Shown here: positions 49,401-63,400 of the stretch, in pieces | Layout: every line of letters begins with the position of its first letter | How positions within the stretch are numbered: the stretch's first letter is position 1 | Source: Puffinus mauretanicus | Taxonomy: Eukaryota > Chordata > Aves > Procellariiformes > Procellariidae | Assembly (NCBI GenBank): GCA_023333565.1 | Contig: JAJKFH010002198.1 | Span: 2,046,001-2,110,000 of the forward strand | Direction of reading: 5' to 3' | Length of the DNA stretch: 64,000 nucleotides | Notes under the pieces: generated by a model | What the model was told of the DNA's origin: nothing | Seen by the model: only the letters and a program-made list of their open reading frames with translations | The model's database searches: none | Made by a program: the position numbers and the translations under genes

Positions 49401-52400
49401 TTGCTTGACTAGAGATACCTAAATTAAATCTGGACATGTCACGTCCTTGGAGTCACCTGTTTATACCAGGAGAGCATCAGGAAGAGATCTGCTTTCAAAG
49501 ACAGCAGCGTCAGCAGATACCACTGGGATTATGGTACCAGACTGACTTTTACCAGGAAGATGATCCATTCCTTGCTTCAATGTACCATTCCTGCAAGGCC
49601 TTGAGAAAGTTCCCTAGCTACTTCATACTCCACCTTTGAAGAGGATTCAGGTGAGTGAAAGCCTGTCAGGTTGTAGGGATTATAACAAGAACCCAGTTTA
49701 ATCAGGTTGCACCTGGATTCGGATTCATCAAATCTCCCTAAAAGGGATTCCCATTTTTTAAACATGTTTTTTGGCTTCTGAAAAAGGTGGAAATTTAAAT
49801 TAATATTTTTAAATGTTTATTTTTGCTTCCTGCTGTAAACGTGTTGATCAATTCTGAAGCACTTAAAATGCTTTGGCATGTAGCCAAATAATATGAAAAA
49901 TGAGATTTCATTTCTATCATTTTCCTTTTTCAATTGTCAAAATGCAAGTTTTCTCTGGTTTATCATTTTCTGGGAACAGCCAGTTTTACTAATCACAGAT
50001 ATCTACAGAAAGCTCATTTGGCTATTTAGAATTCCCTTGTGCTCCATAAAAGGCAATTAAAATAAAACTTCATGTTAAGATGTCTTTATCTCATCAGATG
50101 CATGAATGATTCATTTCTGCTTTATTACTTTGATGTCCAACTGGAATAAACTAGGTTTAGGATAGCAGAAAGAACTAAAGGAAGCGAACCAAAAAGGATG
50201 GGCAAAGGCGGGGAGTGAAGGGACCCAACACTTTCATCTCAGAAACGCAGATGTCTGCTAGACCTACAGGAAGCCTTCACATATCGAATCACCTTTAACT
50301 TTCCATGGTTTTGTCAGGAAGCCACAGGGAGGAGACCTCAGTTCCAGGGACGGAAAACCAAGAAAACAAACTGCTCTGCTCCATTCCAGTGCAGAAACTT
50401 ATGGTACTTCCAGGTGCCTTTACATAACCATGGCGATTTATGCTGGAGGAGCTGAAGTTACAGTTAGGAATTCAAAGACTAAAACTAAGGGTAAAAATAC
50501 TTATTTTGCAATCAAAAACAATCTGAGTTTGGGAAAAAGTTTATTCAGTGAATATGCATCTCTGACTACCAAAGCAGAGAGGTGCTCCAAGGCATGTATA
50601 TTCCTCCAGATTTGTGCCAGTATAAGTGATGTGACAATCCAGAATTATTTTTAAAAAATGCTTATTAAAAAAGAAGAACAGCTCCTGAGTCTCAAAGGAA
50701 AATAAAAACCTAAAGGTGTTTCTCATTTGCAAAAAATCCCACATACCATATTCGTTGCTGCATTATCTGACCAGCATTTTTATTATTACATTATACTCGG
50801 CTATTTGTAAAGCAGCAATGAAACACAGTGAATCAGTTTTCACTCATTCCTGAAAACATCTACAGCCATCAAAAATATTTGATGTACTGTTATCAGCGGT
50901 ACACAAGACAGGGGGTTCAGCCTTACAACCACAGGTTAAGAGTTGGAGCTTTCTGCATTTTTACTGTTTAATGCTGCATTTCACATCTATTTTATTTTGA
51001 ATCATCTTGCTTTGTAGAAAGCTTTTCTTCTTTTGTCTCTATTTCCCCCCCTTTTTCTGTTATGTGTAATACGTTATAATTCTTTCTGCACAGATTTATG
51101 CCAGTAGACTTGTCTCCATGCTGCAATATGAGAATATTAGTAATACAAAAAGAATCTAAATTTGTCAGAAGATTTCTAATTACTCTACTGACAGGCATAA
51201 ATCAAGCTACACCACAGTCACCAAAACTTGTTCTTTGAACCTCTAACCATTCAGTAATGAGACACTGTCAATATCCCATACAACAGAAATGATGTGTTCC
51301 CTAGAAGTTACAGCCTGAAGTCTGAAAGCAGGGTTTCCCTTTATAAAAGATCTATAAACGACATTGCACTTCCTGAAAATCTTCAGGAGTGAATCTCAGG
51401 CAAGAAATGAGGAACACATATTAATTAACTTCCTTGAAATCCCCTTACCAACTGGTGGCAGAGGTAGGGATGCAGAGAGCTTTTTCTCTCTCTGGTGCCG
51501 ATCACCCGGACTACAACAAACCGTGTTTTAAATTCTTCCATACTTGTATTTTCTTGTCATAGTACATGTTACTGAGGCATGGAGTAACCACGAAACTAAA
51601 TAAAGGACATTGTCACAACACACTGTGCAGCTTACACATAAAACACAGAACCCCTCAGGATTACTATGATTAACTGTTACTATACTGCTCAGAATTGGTA
51701 CATTTTTTTTTTAATTCAGAAGGAGAGTGGCATGTTGTAAAGCATAACAGGACTATTGTTAGTGGAGGGATTCATAGGAAAAGAAAGCCCTACATGTCAC
51801 TCATTCCCAAACCAAGTCTTCAGATAAGTGTACTAGGAACATACTCTCTTTGTAGGAAAGAGCCTGTCTTGAACCTTCAACATGCATTTCACTCCAGGTT
51901 TACATTGGCCTTTGTGAACGTGAACTGTGGTTCTGGAGCAGCAGCTTGGGGGGTGAGCCCCCACTGCTGCTGCAGGTGACAGCAAGGCACCCAGCACCAA
52001 AAAACATCCAAAGAGGGAACTTCTGTTTTGTAGTGCCTTCCCCAGGACCATGCCCAGCCCATGGCCACCCAGGGAGCCCTGCCAGCCTTGGTCATCCCAG
52101 ATCTGGAAGGCATCCCCCGCATCATACCTGGCGACCCTGGGACCTCACTGCCCAGCCAGGGGAAAGTTTTGTCCTTGTCTTTAGGCCTGAGCATCTAGGG
52201 AGAAGAGGAGGAGAAGTGCATGAAGTGAGAGGATGCGGCTAGGGTGACACGTGGACAGGTCTCACAGCATAAGGCTACGCCTGTGTTACTAACAAATATT
52301 CACGGTTGGCCTTCTTTGAAAGAAAACTGGAGAAGCCGCCTGCCGGGGGGAGCAGAAGAAGCCACAGAAGAAGCCTGAGTAGGGGACTGCTTTAGCAATA

Positions 52401-55400
52401 GCCACATGGTACCCTCGTGACACAGGAAAGGCCAGCTGGCCATACAGATAGGATATTGCCACGAAATACATTTAGTAGAGCACACTGATACACCGAGTCT
52501 ATCAAAAGAGAACCAACAAGCTGCAGACAAAAAGCAGCCAATTAGAAATAACTCAGAGGATACATCAGTCTTAAAGACATAAGCAAGATTAGCAAAGCCA
52601 GTTTAAAAATATTTGCAAAGCAGAGAGAGAGAGAAGCATGCAATGCTTATTGAGTATGGGTGCTGTCTCCCTTCCAACAAAAGCCACAACAGGTAAAAGC
52701 CTTAAAAGCATATTCTAACAAACTAGCCGTTGCCCAGAGACTTATTCATGTGCTAGAAAATGCCACCACTCAGAGAGCAGACAGGTGAGAACTGGAACAA
52801 TTTCCTTACAGTGACATTTCAGCTGTCAGTTTACAGCAACTGAAGCGTAACGCATGCACAGAGCACCGCTGCGGAGAGGCTACCCACCTCTGACTACAAG
52901 GTGACCCTTACGTTAGACGTCCTTTCTGAAGAAATGGTATGGATGCTCCCCATCTCCTCCCAAAACCAACTGTAATTTTTTTTTTTATAACATCATTTGT
53001 CAAACACACTCTTGCAACCTATTTGGAAAACCTAGTTTTATTTTACTTTTGCTTGATTTCATGTTAGATGTGCACATCACCCCAAAATGCACTTGTGCAT
53101 GCTTGTTTTATACTACCAGACCAGCTCAGTCTGTCAAATGTGTTAAAGCCATGCCCCCTCCTGCTTCGGTAATTGTGGAAGGTTTCTAACTGCTTCTTCC
53201 ACTCAAAGTGCAGCAGGGATAGAAGAGAATATGAAAAGAGGCATAAATCAAAAAAAAAAAAAGAGAAAAAAAACCAAAACAAAACAAAAAAAAGCCACAC
53301 AAAAAACATCCACCAAAAAGCCCCCAAAAATCATTTCCCAGTAATTCCCAGCAGAAACACCTTTATAATGACATTTTCTTTTCCTGATGTAGATATTTGT
53401 CTGCTAGGAACTTGCAGAAGAGTCTGAACTCCGTAATTCACATAAGCCACAGCCAAGTACACCAACATAACACGGACCGGGACAGGAAGCACATGACTGA
53501 ATACGCTAAAGCTAAGAGGAAATTTTTGAACTCTTACATTCTTCACTGGAAAGCATTCCTGTACTCATATTTTCATGAAGAATGTTTCTCAAAAGATCAA
53601 GAACGTAGGCTTGCAAAGCAGGGAAGAGCGAGAGTCGCCCCACAAAGCCCAGAACAAGGATTTCACGGAAGCTGGGTGTCCCACCCAGCACCCCGCACCC
53701 CACCGCGCAGACAAAGGGGAGGAGGAGGGAGAAAGCGCATCCGTCTTCTCTTTTACCAAGACAAAATGGAGACTTTTCATTTTTTCGTTCCTCATTGGAA
53801 CAAAACCACAATTTTGAAAGTGCTTTCTTAAAAGCAATCTTTTGGGGTTTCAACCAGTGATAGCAATAATCCCTTACAACATTTATATCAAGTGTCAGGT
53901 CCAAGTGTTTGAAAGCTGTAGATCACATCAGATGTTTGCCTTTAAATGGCAAAGTGCTGATTCATTTCTGATCCACCATGCTTGATGTTCACATCCTCTC
54001 TTAAACGCAGCCCAACCCTTTTGTTTCTTCCCTGCACTTTCTTAAATAAGCTTAAATTAATTGTCCATTAGATATAATAAGTGTTGAGGATAATACTGCA
54101 GCGTATTTCAATTGCTTTCATAAATCAAAGGAAAGAAAGATGCTTGTTCTATCTTATTAAAGAATTTCTTTTATGGCTGTGTTATCATTTTACTTCTACA
54201 ATTAGTCTACCAATTAATTTTCAAGTTTACATATGCTTTATAAATAACCAAACACTAACAAAAAAAAGACTAAATACGTATGTCATTTCTGAACCAGTAT
54301 AAACTGAAACTTCAGTTTCCAATTTTCAAAATACATAGGCAGAAAAAAATTCATTTTCCATTAGAATAGTTTCAAACAACCCACTAATTATATATATACT
54401 TTTTAAAAATTATAAATAGTTGCCTGTACCATTGTGAATTTTAAAGAGAACTTTATTCCCTTTAGAAGTGCTTTCCACATAGAGGGAATACCTCAAAACC
54501 CAGACTAGGAAAACGCTGTAAGAATCAAAAGACAAAATTGCCAAACAGGAAAAAAAGGCAATTAATTTAAATATTAATTTAAAAGCAAACTACCAAGGGT
54601 GGAAAAAATAAAATTATGAAACACAATTCTTTTTTTTTTTCTGTTTTACCTGCCTTAAAAATTATAAGTCAGATTTAAGATTTCAAACAATTTTATAATC
54701 CAAATCATGTAATTACCCTACGTAGAAAAGGGACCAGGATAAACTCCATTGCTGTGGATCTGAAATGGGACTTCTGGTTTAATTTCCTCTGAGAAGCCAG
54801 TTCATGCTTGTTAAAACCAGGTAATGAAGCAACATGCACTAAGTAGGCAGTAAGTAGGGACCAACAGGGAATTTGCATTAAAACCACACCACTGATCCGA
54901 AACAAACACTAATTCATATGCAGCTGGTGATGGATAAAAGGACTGAAATACTGAAGCAAAACAAAATGATTTTTTTCATTAAAAGACATACACGAAAGCC
55001 ATGCAAGAAGCAATAGATGTTATTTTGTTCTTTAAAGAAACTGATTTACATAGAATCAAATTAGCTTTATTATTTATTTTCTTCTAGTTACATTTGAAGA
55101 AGAGCTAGATGCCTGGCACTGTGTTCGTTGCCTTCTAACTATAAACCAGAGGAGAAAAATTGAAAATACCATGCCATAAATCCTGCTGCATGACTGTTTT
55201 TGTGGAACAGGGAAAGGCATGGGAGCAAAAGCAGGTCTCTTAATGAAAGAAATAATATCCAAGAGTCATTGGCAATTCAATTTTTTATTTTATTCAGATC
55301 AAAAAAATAGAAATTCAAATATATAACGTGGATAAGGGCAGTTTTTAGCTTTCTACCTGTTACTAGATTATCAAGTTAGAATTACGTAAACAAAGAATCT

Positions 55401-56178
55401 GCCTACTATCCATGAAGCACAGCATCTAAAAATTTCTATTTGTCAATCCACCTAAGCAGACAGATTTCTAAGATAGCTGGGCTCCTTAGAGCTGCCTTGA
55501 TTCTCAGCAAAGTTGCTAGTTAATAAACAAGTTTTAAAATATAACCAATTCTTCTAAGACAACTTATTTTGCAAAGCCAAAATATTGTTCCTTGAGGAGG
55601 AAAAAAAAAAAGCAGAGCTGACAAAGAGTGAGGCTCAAGCAAGTCAGGCCCAAGGCTACTGGCCTTGAACACTCCCACAGGGAAATAGTATCAAACATCA
55701 AAGCCGCGTGTAGATGAGTTTGCCCCATCCTTTGAACTTGTTTTTTCTTAACTTGTTGACTTTATTATGTTTTTCAGCTTTGTCAACCTGCTGTAATTAC
55801 TGTTTCATGAAAATGGTAACATTGCAACTAGTGCTCAACTTGACACTTTATTAATCTAAGCAAAGCACTCTTCTGTAAACCTCCATAACACTTACGTTTG
55901 TAATTCAATGATCTTTCCGTTTCCTCTCTGACAATAAAAGGAGGATTGCCTGCTTTTGGTATACAGGTCTTCTAGAAGCTTTACAGTTGAAACTTCATAG
56001 AGAATGGGTTTAACTGAATACATGAGGGTAGATTCTTGGAAAATAAATTATTCCTAATTGTCCTGGCGCATGAACAATTGCCGTCCTTCTACCATTCAGG
56101 ACAAGTTAAGATTTATGAACCATCTTTGTCTGAACTGCAATTTGGAAGAAAGGACTCAATTATCAAGCCTTTCAAAGT
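46431..56178. other. Long unique AT-rich stretch, no recognised gene
   Basis: Nearly 10 kb without an identifiable gene. Points of note are a CpG-retaining patch at about 48280-48770 (roughly 17 CpGs, not GC-rich), a GAATGAATGAATAAAT microsatellite at about 48615, a GC-richer stretch at 51940-52440 with no known family, and an A-rich tract at 53250-53295. Open frames on both strands at 53397-53904 overlap each other and carry no domain. Confidence 0.5.
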
Positions 56179-56257
56179 AGTTATATTAATTCAAGCAGTT
56201 ATATTAATTCAAGCAAGTAGTTATATTAATTCAAAGCAGTTATATTAATTCAAGCAA
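56179..56257 (+). repeat. Tandem repeat, four units of 18-22 bp
   Basis: The unit AGTTATATTAATTCAAGC occurs four times in a row with small spacer or indel differences (18, 22, 19 and about 20 bp). It is extremely AT-rich and contains ATTAAT palindromic cores. It is a minisatellite, probably recent because the units are almost identical. Length polymorphism is likely. Confidence 0.93.
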
Positions 56258-59200
56258 ACACTAAACAGTATTACTACAGTAGTTTATTATAGCAAGAAGA
56301 TGGAAAATATGCCACGTGTTAACAAAGTCCAATACTTAACATTCTTTTAAAAATAAATGTTATTTTAAACACAGAAGAGCCTCTTAAAAGCAGTTATGTG
56401 GGAATAAGAAAGTACTGCTGCTTTGGGCTAATTGATAGAAACACTACAAGTAATATTTTCTCCTGTTTTTCTTTGCCTCTCATTAAAATAATTTTACCAC
56501 CATCTGATGATCTTTAGGCCTTTAATTCTCTCTCAGGTGGGCACATAACACAGATCCTGCTATCCACTTTACCACAGTAACTGAAGAGCCTTCCACAAGA
56601 GAACTTTTCTCTTTCAGTTTTCTGATAAATGTTAATTGCCATATATTAAAACAAAAACAAACCAAAAAAAACCTCAAAACTTTTTGACATTGAATAGCTT
56701 TAGAGATCAACTATGAAGTATTGTATTCTCTACTAAACTCATTAGTTTCAGAATTAAGTCAGGTCAGTAAGACCTAAGGCTAGATGAAATAACCATCACA
56801 TAATTTTTAAGTCAAGTGTTCACAGCAAAAAAAAAAAAAAAAAAAAAAAGTTCCATAGCACAAGTACCCAAAGGAACTGTGAATTTTATTTTGAAGAGGC
56901 ACTCCCACACTGGTCTAGCCCTTGCTGTATTGATCCAGTGAAGCTCTATGTGATAAAGGCAGCACTAAAGCTAAATTTAACCTACTTCACCAGAACTGAC
57001 CTCAAGAAGGTGAAGCTCACTAAAGTACATCCACTGGACAGTGCCAAGCCTGATTTTAAACATCACTTTTTCCTGACTAAGTTCAGGTTCAGCAGCTTTG
57101 GACCTTTTAATCATTTACTGAAGATGCAGATGTATATTAAGTATTTCAAGAACTTTCCCCTCCCTCTCCGGAAGAAATTCATTACAAAAATTCCTTAAAT
57201 TGCCCAAAATGGTAGTCTTTACAGGAACTGTTCTTCTCTGAAGAGGGGTAATAATTTCATTCCATCCTGTAAGCCAACCCAGTTTCCACAGCCCTTCCCA
57301 CCCACGTTCTCCTTACACTTAACAGGAACTTAAGTAGCCGCTTTAATGAGTTATGGTAAAAATATTTTTAACTTATGTATAGATGCTTTCCATCATCACT
57401 GGTTCTGTTTATACTCAGTCAGCTAGCTTAATTAAGTGGTAAGCCATTACAAAGGTAGAAAGTTAAAGAGATTCAGCAGAAATACATACAGAAATGTCAT
57501 GCAGAAGAGCAGTAAAATAGAAGGGTGATATAAGAGATGCTGATTGGCAAAAGGTTTTGGCATGAAAACATTTTCTCCTGCTAATGGTATAAGCCAAATT
57601 ATCTGGATGCATCAAAGGGAGGCAGAAGCTAGTGTCTAAAATGATGAAGCTACTGAAACCACAATAAAGATTTGCATTTATGAGCAGAACCATTAGATAA
57701 TGCACATATTAATGTCCCCTTAATACAGCATTTGGAAAGACAGACTTATGATCTACCACCTTTTTATGGCCTGGCTTAAGCTATTAGGGTCTTCATCATA
57801 TACCTTCCCAGAGGATGAACACAGAGTACAGTGCATACATAGCACGACAGTTATCAACATTTCTTCAAGACAATCTTTAGGACAAAGGATTCTTTTGTAT
57901 GAGCATGGATGTGATATCAAGCCTCTCTACTACTTTTAGGAAAATAATTATCTTGCTTTAAGTCTCTCTTTTACTTCTAGTTCCTGCCAAGCTAGAATAT
58001 ACAGTTCTCACTCACTCCTCAGCACATTGAAAAGACACCTAAAATATCTTTTCCTAATATTTCCAGTTTACCTAACCTATGTTTTGCTTCACATTCAGAA
58101 GGTGTCCTTTGCCCATTCCAACACCGTGATATGAATGATCAGTAGATTTCCTCTGTTCCTCCAGAGAGGCTGTCCCTGAACAACTTAGGACCATGACAGA
58201 GAAGGAAATTCTGAGAAAAAGCCTTCTCTGACCCTGCAATTTTACAGCACATGAAGATTATCAGGGCCCCTGATCACAATTCCCCCAACTGGCATGTTGA
58301 CAAGTGATTATTGGGCAGCCTACACTGTCTCAACCAAACACCAGTTATAAGGGATATGCTGATAATTGCCATGTGTAGAATGTGCCACTTTATGGCATCA
58401 CAGGGGTGTTGCATAGTACACAAACATTTGCATGTGGCTTAGTTAAGTAGGGAACTTTTTCAGTACCTAAACAGCAGATTATCAGGTAGATAAGTCCTGG
58501 ACGTATTTTCCTGAGCTGCACCATGACATCAAATCCTGCCAGCTGGAACTGTCTGGCAACTTTTCTAAATGTTAAGGGCTAAAACAAAATGTAAATTTTG
58601 AGAAAAGAAAGATGGGTTTCTCATCTGAAGTTATGGCTAGAAAGCAAATCTGATTAACCTAAGTCATGAATAAGAACCTTGAAAGAATTGACTTTGCATC
58701 TGTACAGAAATATTTACAGCTATAGCAAGTTGCTGAAACGTTAAAACAAATCTAGAATTTAAAAGGAAAAAAAAGCTCAACTTTTTAGTCTACTTTTCTA
58801 CAGAACTCGGCCCAAAGCCACATAAAATATAAGTTACGTTTTCACACATTGTGGATCTTCTTGAGGAGCATAGTTTTAGTCTTTGGTCTCTTGGCTCAGG
58901 TTCTAGATCATAAATCCAGGATTGACACAATGTAAATATATTAAAAATTCCATATAATGTAAGAAAATGTTGCAGCTTTATCCAGTCAAATATATACTTA
59001 CACATTTCCTAGACGATGTAATACGTAGAACTATGTATTTGAATTTCCCTTGTTAATCTCTTCTATCAGATGAAGAAATCTCATTTGACTGACAGCCCCT
59101 CAGCTGTTTCTTGTACTGGACAAAAAGATACATTTTAAAGCAGAATTTGAAGTAGATAGCAAGAAGCACAAAAGAAGAAAACTAGGAAAGGTATAATTAC

Positions 59201-59936
59201 TAAGGGTTTTGTGTTTGTTTTACTTTCAGGTATGCAATACTGTTGCATCACTCAAAAACCCACCGATGTATACATGCATACTCTTAATGATATATACAGA
59301 AAACATAATTTTGAATGTTTAATTATTTCTCACAGCATGGTAACTGGAAAATATCCTGGACTGTACAGAAATCCAAAGGTCCAACCTCACCAAAAATTGA
59401 GTTGAATCGAAAGTGCCAGGTCACTACTGTGAAGAAGGCAGTTTAGTTAATATTAGTGCAACACTCCAATTAGCACTGGTGAGGAGCAGCATTTAACCTG
59501 AGCAGAACACACATCTGACAAGTATACATGGCTTATTCAAGGTTAACTCAATTATTTTCACATGGCAGAACACTGTGCTTATAGATGTACCAGGAGTGTT
59601 GCAGAAAAGTCATCTCTCAGGGAGGAGAATCATAACAATAGTATTTTTACTACCTGCCTTTGAGGAAGACAGGTGTCACTTCCTATAACTATATTCGAAG
59701 CAGGTATTGTAAATTATTTTTTTCTTCAGTCCTGATGTTTAGTAGACAATCGAGGCAAAAGATATCCCGGATAAATAGTTAAATAGAAAAAGTACCATTT
59801 GCTGGCATTTTCCAGAAGCGAGGGACCCATTTGCAATGAACACCGATCTGTTCTGATATACAGTAACTCTTAAGAATGAAATTCAGCCAGCTGTAAGCCA
59901 TAACTTCTCCTGGAGACCTTGCTGTGGCTTGGAGAA
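56258..59936. other. Unique AT-rich sequence, no recognised gene
   Basis: No gene or repeat family is recognised. A 23-base poly(A) lies at 56827-56849. The region just after it stays open for about 117 codons in one frame to 57198, without any recognisable family. Confidence 0.5.
56827..56849 (+). repeat. 23-base poly(A) tract
   Basis: An uninterrupted run of 23 A. The sequence to its left does not resemble a spliced mRNA and lacks a clear AATAAA at the usual distance. Confidence 0.9.
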
Positions 59937-60173
59937 TGTCCTGGTTTCGGCTGAGAGAGAGTTAATTTTCTTCCTAGTAGCTGATATAGTGCTGTGTTTT
60001 GGATTTAGTACTAGAATAATGTTGATAACACACTGATGTTTTAGTTGTTGCTAAGCAGTGCTTTAGTCAAGGACTTCTCAGCTTCCCATGCTCTGCCAGG
60101 TGCACAAGAAGCTGGGAGGTGGCACAGCCAGGACAGCTGATCCAAACTAGCCAAAGGAGTATTCCATACCATA

Positions 60174-60181
60174 TGACGTCA
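60174..60181 (+). promoter_or_regulatory. Consensus cAMP-response element in the LTR U3
   Basis: TGACGTCA is the perfect 8-bp palindromic site bound by CREB/ATF factors. It lies seven bases upstream of the TATA box, a spacing compatible with promoter function. It contains an intact CpG, which is usually lost in old methylated insertions. Confidence 0.8.
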
Positions 60182-60188
60182 TGCTCAG

Positions 60189-60196
60189 TATATAAA
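60189..60196 (+). promoter_or_regulatory. TATA box of the LTR promoter
   Basis: TATATAAA matches the consensus. Transcription would be expected to start about 25-30 bases downstream, near 60215-60225, and run rightward into host sequence because the element is a solo LTR. Confidence 0.78.
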
Positions 60197-60340
60197 CTGT
60201 GGGTTGGTGGGAGAGGGGGATCACTGCTTGGGGATGGGCTAGGCATCGGTCGGTAGGTGGTGAGCAATTGCATTGTATATCACTCACTCTGTATATCCTA
60301 TTATTATTATTATTATCATCATCCCTTCCCTTTCTGTTCT

Positions 60341-60346
60341 ATTAAA
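60341..60346 (+). terminator. LTR polyadenylation signal
   Basis: ATTAAA, the commonest variant of AATAAA, lies in the R region. T-rich sequence follows at 60370-60390, which is suited to a downstream element. It could end the element's own transcripts or those of a host lncRNA crossing it. Confidence 0.6.
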
Positions 60347-60480
60347 CTGTCTTTATCTCAATCCATGAATTTTACTTTTTTTTTTTCCCCTATTCTCTCC
60401 CCTATTCCCACTGGGGGCAGGGAGTGAGTGAGCAGCTGTGTGGTGTTTGGCTGCCTGCCGGGTTAAACCACAACAGAGAA

Positions 60481-63400
60481 TCTTAGGACTTAATTGATAT
60501 TTTGCCACTGCTTTAGGATGGTACTCACCATTGATCCCAGAGGGATCAGGCAAATGGTGCTTTCAGGAGTATGGGCTCAATGCCAAATACTAATCTTTAT
60601 TTAACAGTGTTCACTTCTCTCTTCTGTTTCTTGTGTGAGTTGCTTCGCATACACAAAATTAGACTTTTCGAGTCACTTGAGCTATTTTCTGTGAAAGACC
60701 CAGGTCCGTGGAATCAGAACCATGAGTGGATTTCTCATCGGTTTTATGGTATTTCTGAGGAACCAGGAGCTAGAAATGGTGATTTCTTTCTCTCTTTGTC
60801 ATTATTGACCATTCAATAATAAAATTATGCTTCCCCCCCGCCCCCAACTTTGCTTTTGTCTATCTGAACAAAGCCACAGCTCCTGACACTGCCTGCTTCT
60901 CAGCAGACTCCTCCCTTCAAACTGGCAAAGTTCTCTAGTCCCAGGTATTTAAAAGAAATGTTTAGGCTCAATCAATTTCCACTTTCAAAAGATATTTGCT
61001 GTTTGTCTGTTTTCAGAAAATTTCTAACCAGCTTTAAACAGTGTGCATGTCTATACAGTGGGCTTCTCAGAAATTGTACTCCAGCATGATCTCAAGCGTT
61101 GAATAATAAAATTACATAATTAAATAATACATCAAAGCTAGGAAGAAGTATTAAGATGAAAGGCAAAGAAGAAATGTGTTTTCAAGTCATATTTGGAAAG
61201 AAATTTCACTAGGAAATTAAATTCATGAGGCATTACATACAAATGAAGTAGAATGGAGGAGCACATTCTCTGTTTTAACTTGCAGAAGTATATGCCACTT
61301 CTGCAAGTGCAAATACAGAGAAGCATAAAAAGAAAGTAGAGGAAAAACATTTCTTAACTCAAACCAAAAGAATCCTACTACGCAGAAGCAGAAGTACTAT
61401 TTTCAGGATTAGTTTGCACATGTGTGCTCCACAGGAGAGGGCTGGCAACTACATTTTGAACATACTGGAACAGAAAGTTTTGAACTCTTGCAGGAAGCTG
61501 CTGAGGAAGGAAACGCAGCCAGGCCAGCAGCTCCTTCCTGCTTCCCCAGCTCCCAGCAGAACACCAGGTAGCTGATTTCAGGCCATCTCCCTGAGAGACG
61601 GCCAGTTTACAGGCACTGACTGGGTAGCAGGATGCTGCTTTTCCAGATGGAGATGGGACATAGCTCACGCAGCTCCTCATTCAGCACATGGCACCACTTC
61701 TCACAAAGTTTCATTCAAACAGCCCACAGTTTCAAAATTGATGGGGGTGTGCTAGCAAACTGCAATGAGGCAAGCCTTTTTTTCCTAAAGAAAAGCAGCA
61801 ACATACTAAAACAAAAAACAGAGGGAATCTTAACTAAGAATTTGAAGCAAAAGTACCAAACTGAGTTTGGAAACCATCTTGCCCAGAGATTTTTTTTTTC
61901 TTTCTTTCTTGGCATTTAATTTAAAAAATGAAGATAAAGATAACTTGTACAAAAAAGTCACAGAAACCTAAGCAGTTGAGTATCATCTGAATAAGTTACA
62001 TAACTTAGTCAAGTAAGTCAAAAAAACCTCTTTCAAAAATGCATCTGGAAGTTAAAACCTTTGGAAATGAAGCAGTTGATGCATAGTAAGACTGAAAATT
62101 ACATCACACATTTTACAGAGTGTATCACACGCTTGTCCACATCTTTCCTCACACATATGCCCATCTTGTAAACGAAATTCAGCTAGATTTATGTGCTAAG
62201 AAGATACTGACTGTGATCATAGAAAGGAAAACAAAAGGTAAACCAACTCCTTTTGGTATTGCGTCACCCCTTTCTACAGCGCTCAAAGACACAGAACTGT
62301 AAGAAAAAAAGACAACTGCCAATCATAACTAGTCAAAGTCTTTCTAATCAGAAATATCCATTTGTTGGCATGGATATTTGGCAAGAATGTTTCCATTTTG
62401 ACAAGACTTTCTCCACGGTAAGTTTCTCAGATACTGTATAAACTCCAATCCCTTTGGTGGCCAGAACAAGAGACTAAAACACCCGCTAAAAGTATAATAA
62501 TGGGTATACATGCCCCCCCAAAAGTACTAGCCTCAGCATCACTGCTAAAGCACTCTCTAGAAAAGCAGAGCCAGGCATGAGTGTGGGTGCCACTTGACAC
62601 CATGTTCTTGGGCACTTCTCATTCACTGAAAAGAGTTACTCTAGATCACCTAGATTTCCTCAAGAGGAAAGGAAGAAATGGGGGGGGGAGAAGAAACAAA
62701 ACTGTTCAAACTGAAAAGTTTTTTTTGATACGATGCTGTGGAACACAGTTCAAAGGGATAAGCATATGGATGGTCCTAGGGTAAAATGAGATAGCCATTA
62801 TCCCTCTTCCTGCAAAAGGAAACTTCACACATTTGAGAAGAAAAAAAACATGGAAGGCAAAGAGGATGTTTACAGTAGCTGCTAAGACTCTAAATAAGAG
62901 CTGCAGTACCATTTAATACTTAGTGTTTATTGTTGTGGATGGAAAAAACTCAAAAGAACTGTTGTTTTTATATGAGTGACACTTTCTCAGTTTCTTATCT
63001 CAAACATAAAAAAAACCGCAACCAATGATCTATGGCTAAAATTTGTACCTTTTAAGGGAAAATGCAACAATACCTAAATAAGCATCATGTATGGCTTCCT
63101 GCTCCATTTATATTTTCAGAGAACAACAAAGAATGATCAGCTCACTCTGGAAGAACATCTAAGAATCAACATTTTCAGAAAGAAGTCCCTTGATAAAGAG
63201 AATGCAAATAACGTTATTACAGACAGTGTAGGTGAAACATAAATTCAAGCCCAGTCTCTTCATATGCAATGTACACAGAATAATAAACTGCAAATGATTA
63301 ATGTATCTACATTCAGACTGAACCTCAGAGTTTCTACTAATACCATAATACTTCTGACCTGACTTCGTTTTCATGTATGCCTGTACAGCATCGTAACAGC

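Larger units (their letters stand above)
59937..60475 (+). mobile_element. Solo LTR of an endogenous retrovirus (ERVL-like), intact
   Basis: The 539-bp element begins TGTCCTGGTTTCGGCTG and ends GGGTTAAACCACAACA, with the TG...CA termini of retroviral LTRs. In order it has a U3 with a CRE (60174-60181) and a TATA box (60189-60196), and an ATTAAA poly(A) signal (60341-60346) after an ATT microsatellite and CAT/ATC run. A T-rich stretch and a GC-rich 3' end follow. No primer binding site, gag, pol or env follows, so the internal region was lost by recombination between the two original LTRs. I recognise the ends as a type abundant in birds; the exact family name is not certain. The perfect target duplication and clean ends suggest it is younger than the CR1 fossils. 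Confidence 0.93.
59932..60480. repeat. 5-bp target-site duplication of the solo LTR
   Basis: GAGAA at 59932-59936 and GAGAA at 60476-60480 flank the LTR immediately and exactly. Retroviral integrases make a staggered cut of fixed width, and 5 bp is the width associated with ERVL-class elements (4 bp is usual for gammaretrovirus-like and 6 bp for ERVK/betaretrovirus-like elements). Confidence 0.92.

Noticed and set aside
53397..53904. Overlapping long open frames on both strands
   Set aside because: Frames of 144 and 130 codons overlap on opposite strands with unrelated compositions and no domains. The length comes from a locally stop-poor stretch.
56849..57198. Open frame of about 117 codons after a poly(A) tract, considered as an exon or retrocopy
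   Set aside because: The apparent start at 56938 is GTG, no family is recognisable, and the poly(A) is on the wrong side for a plus-strand retrocopy.
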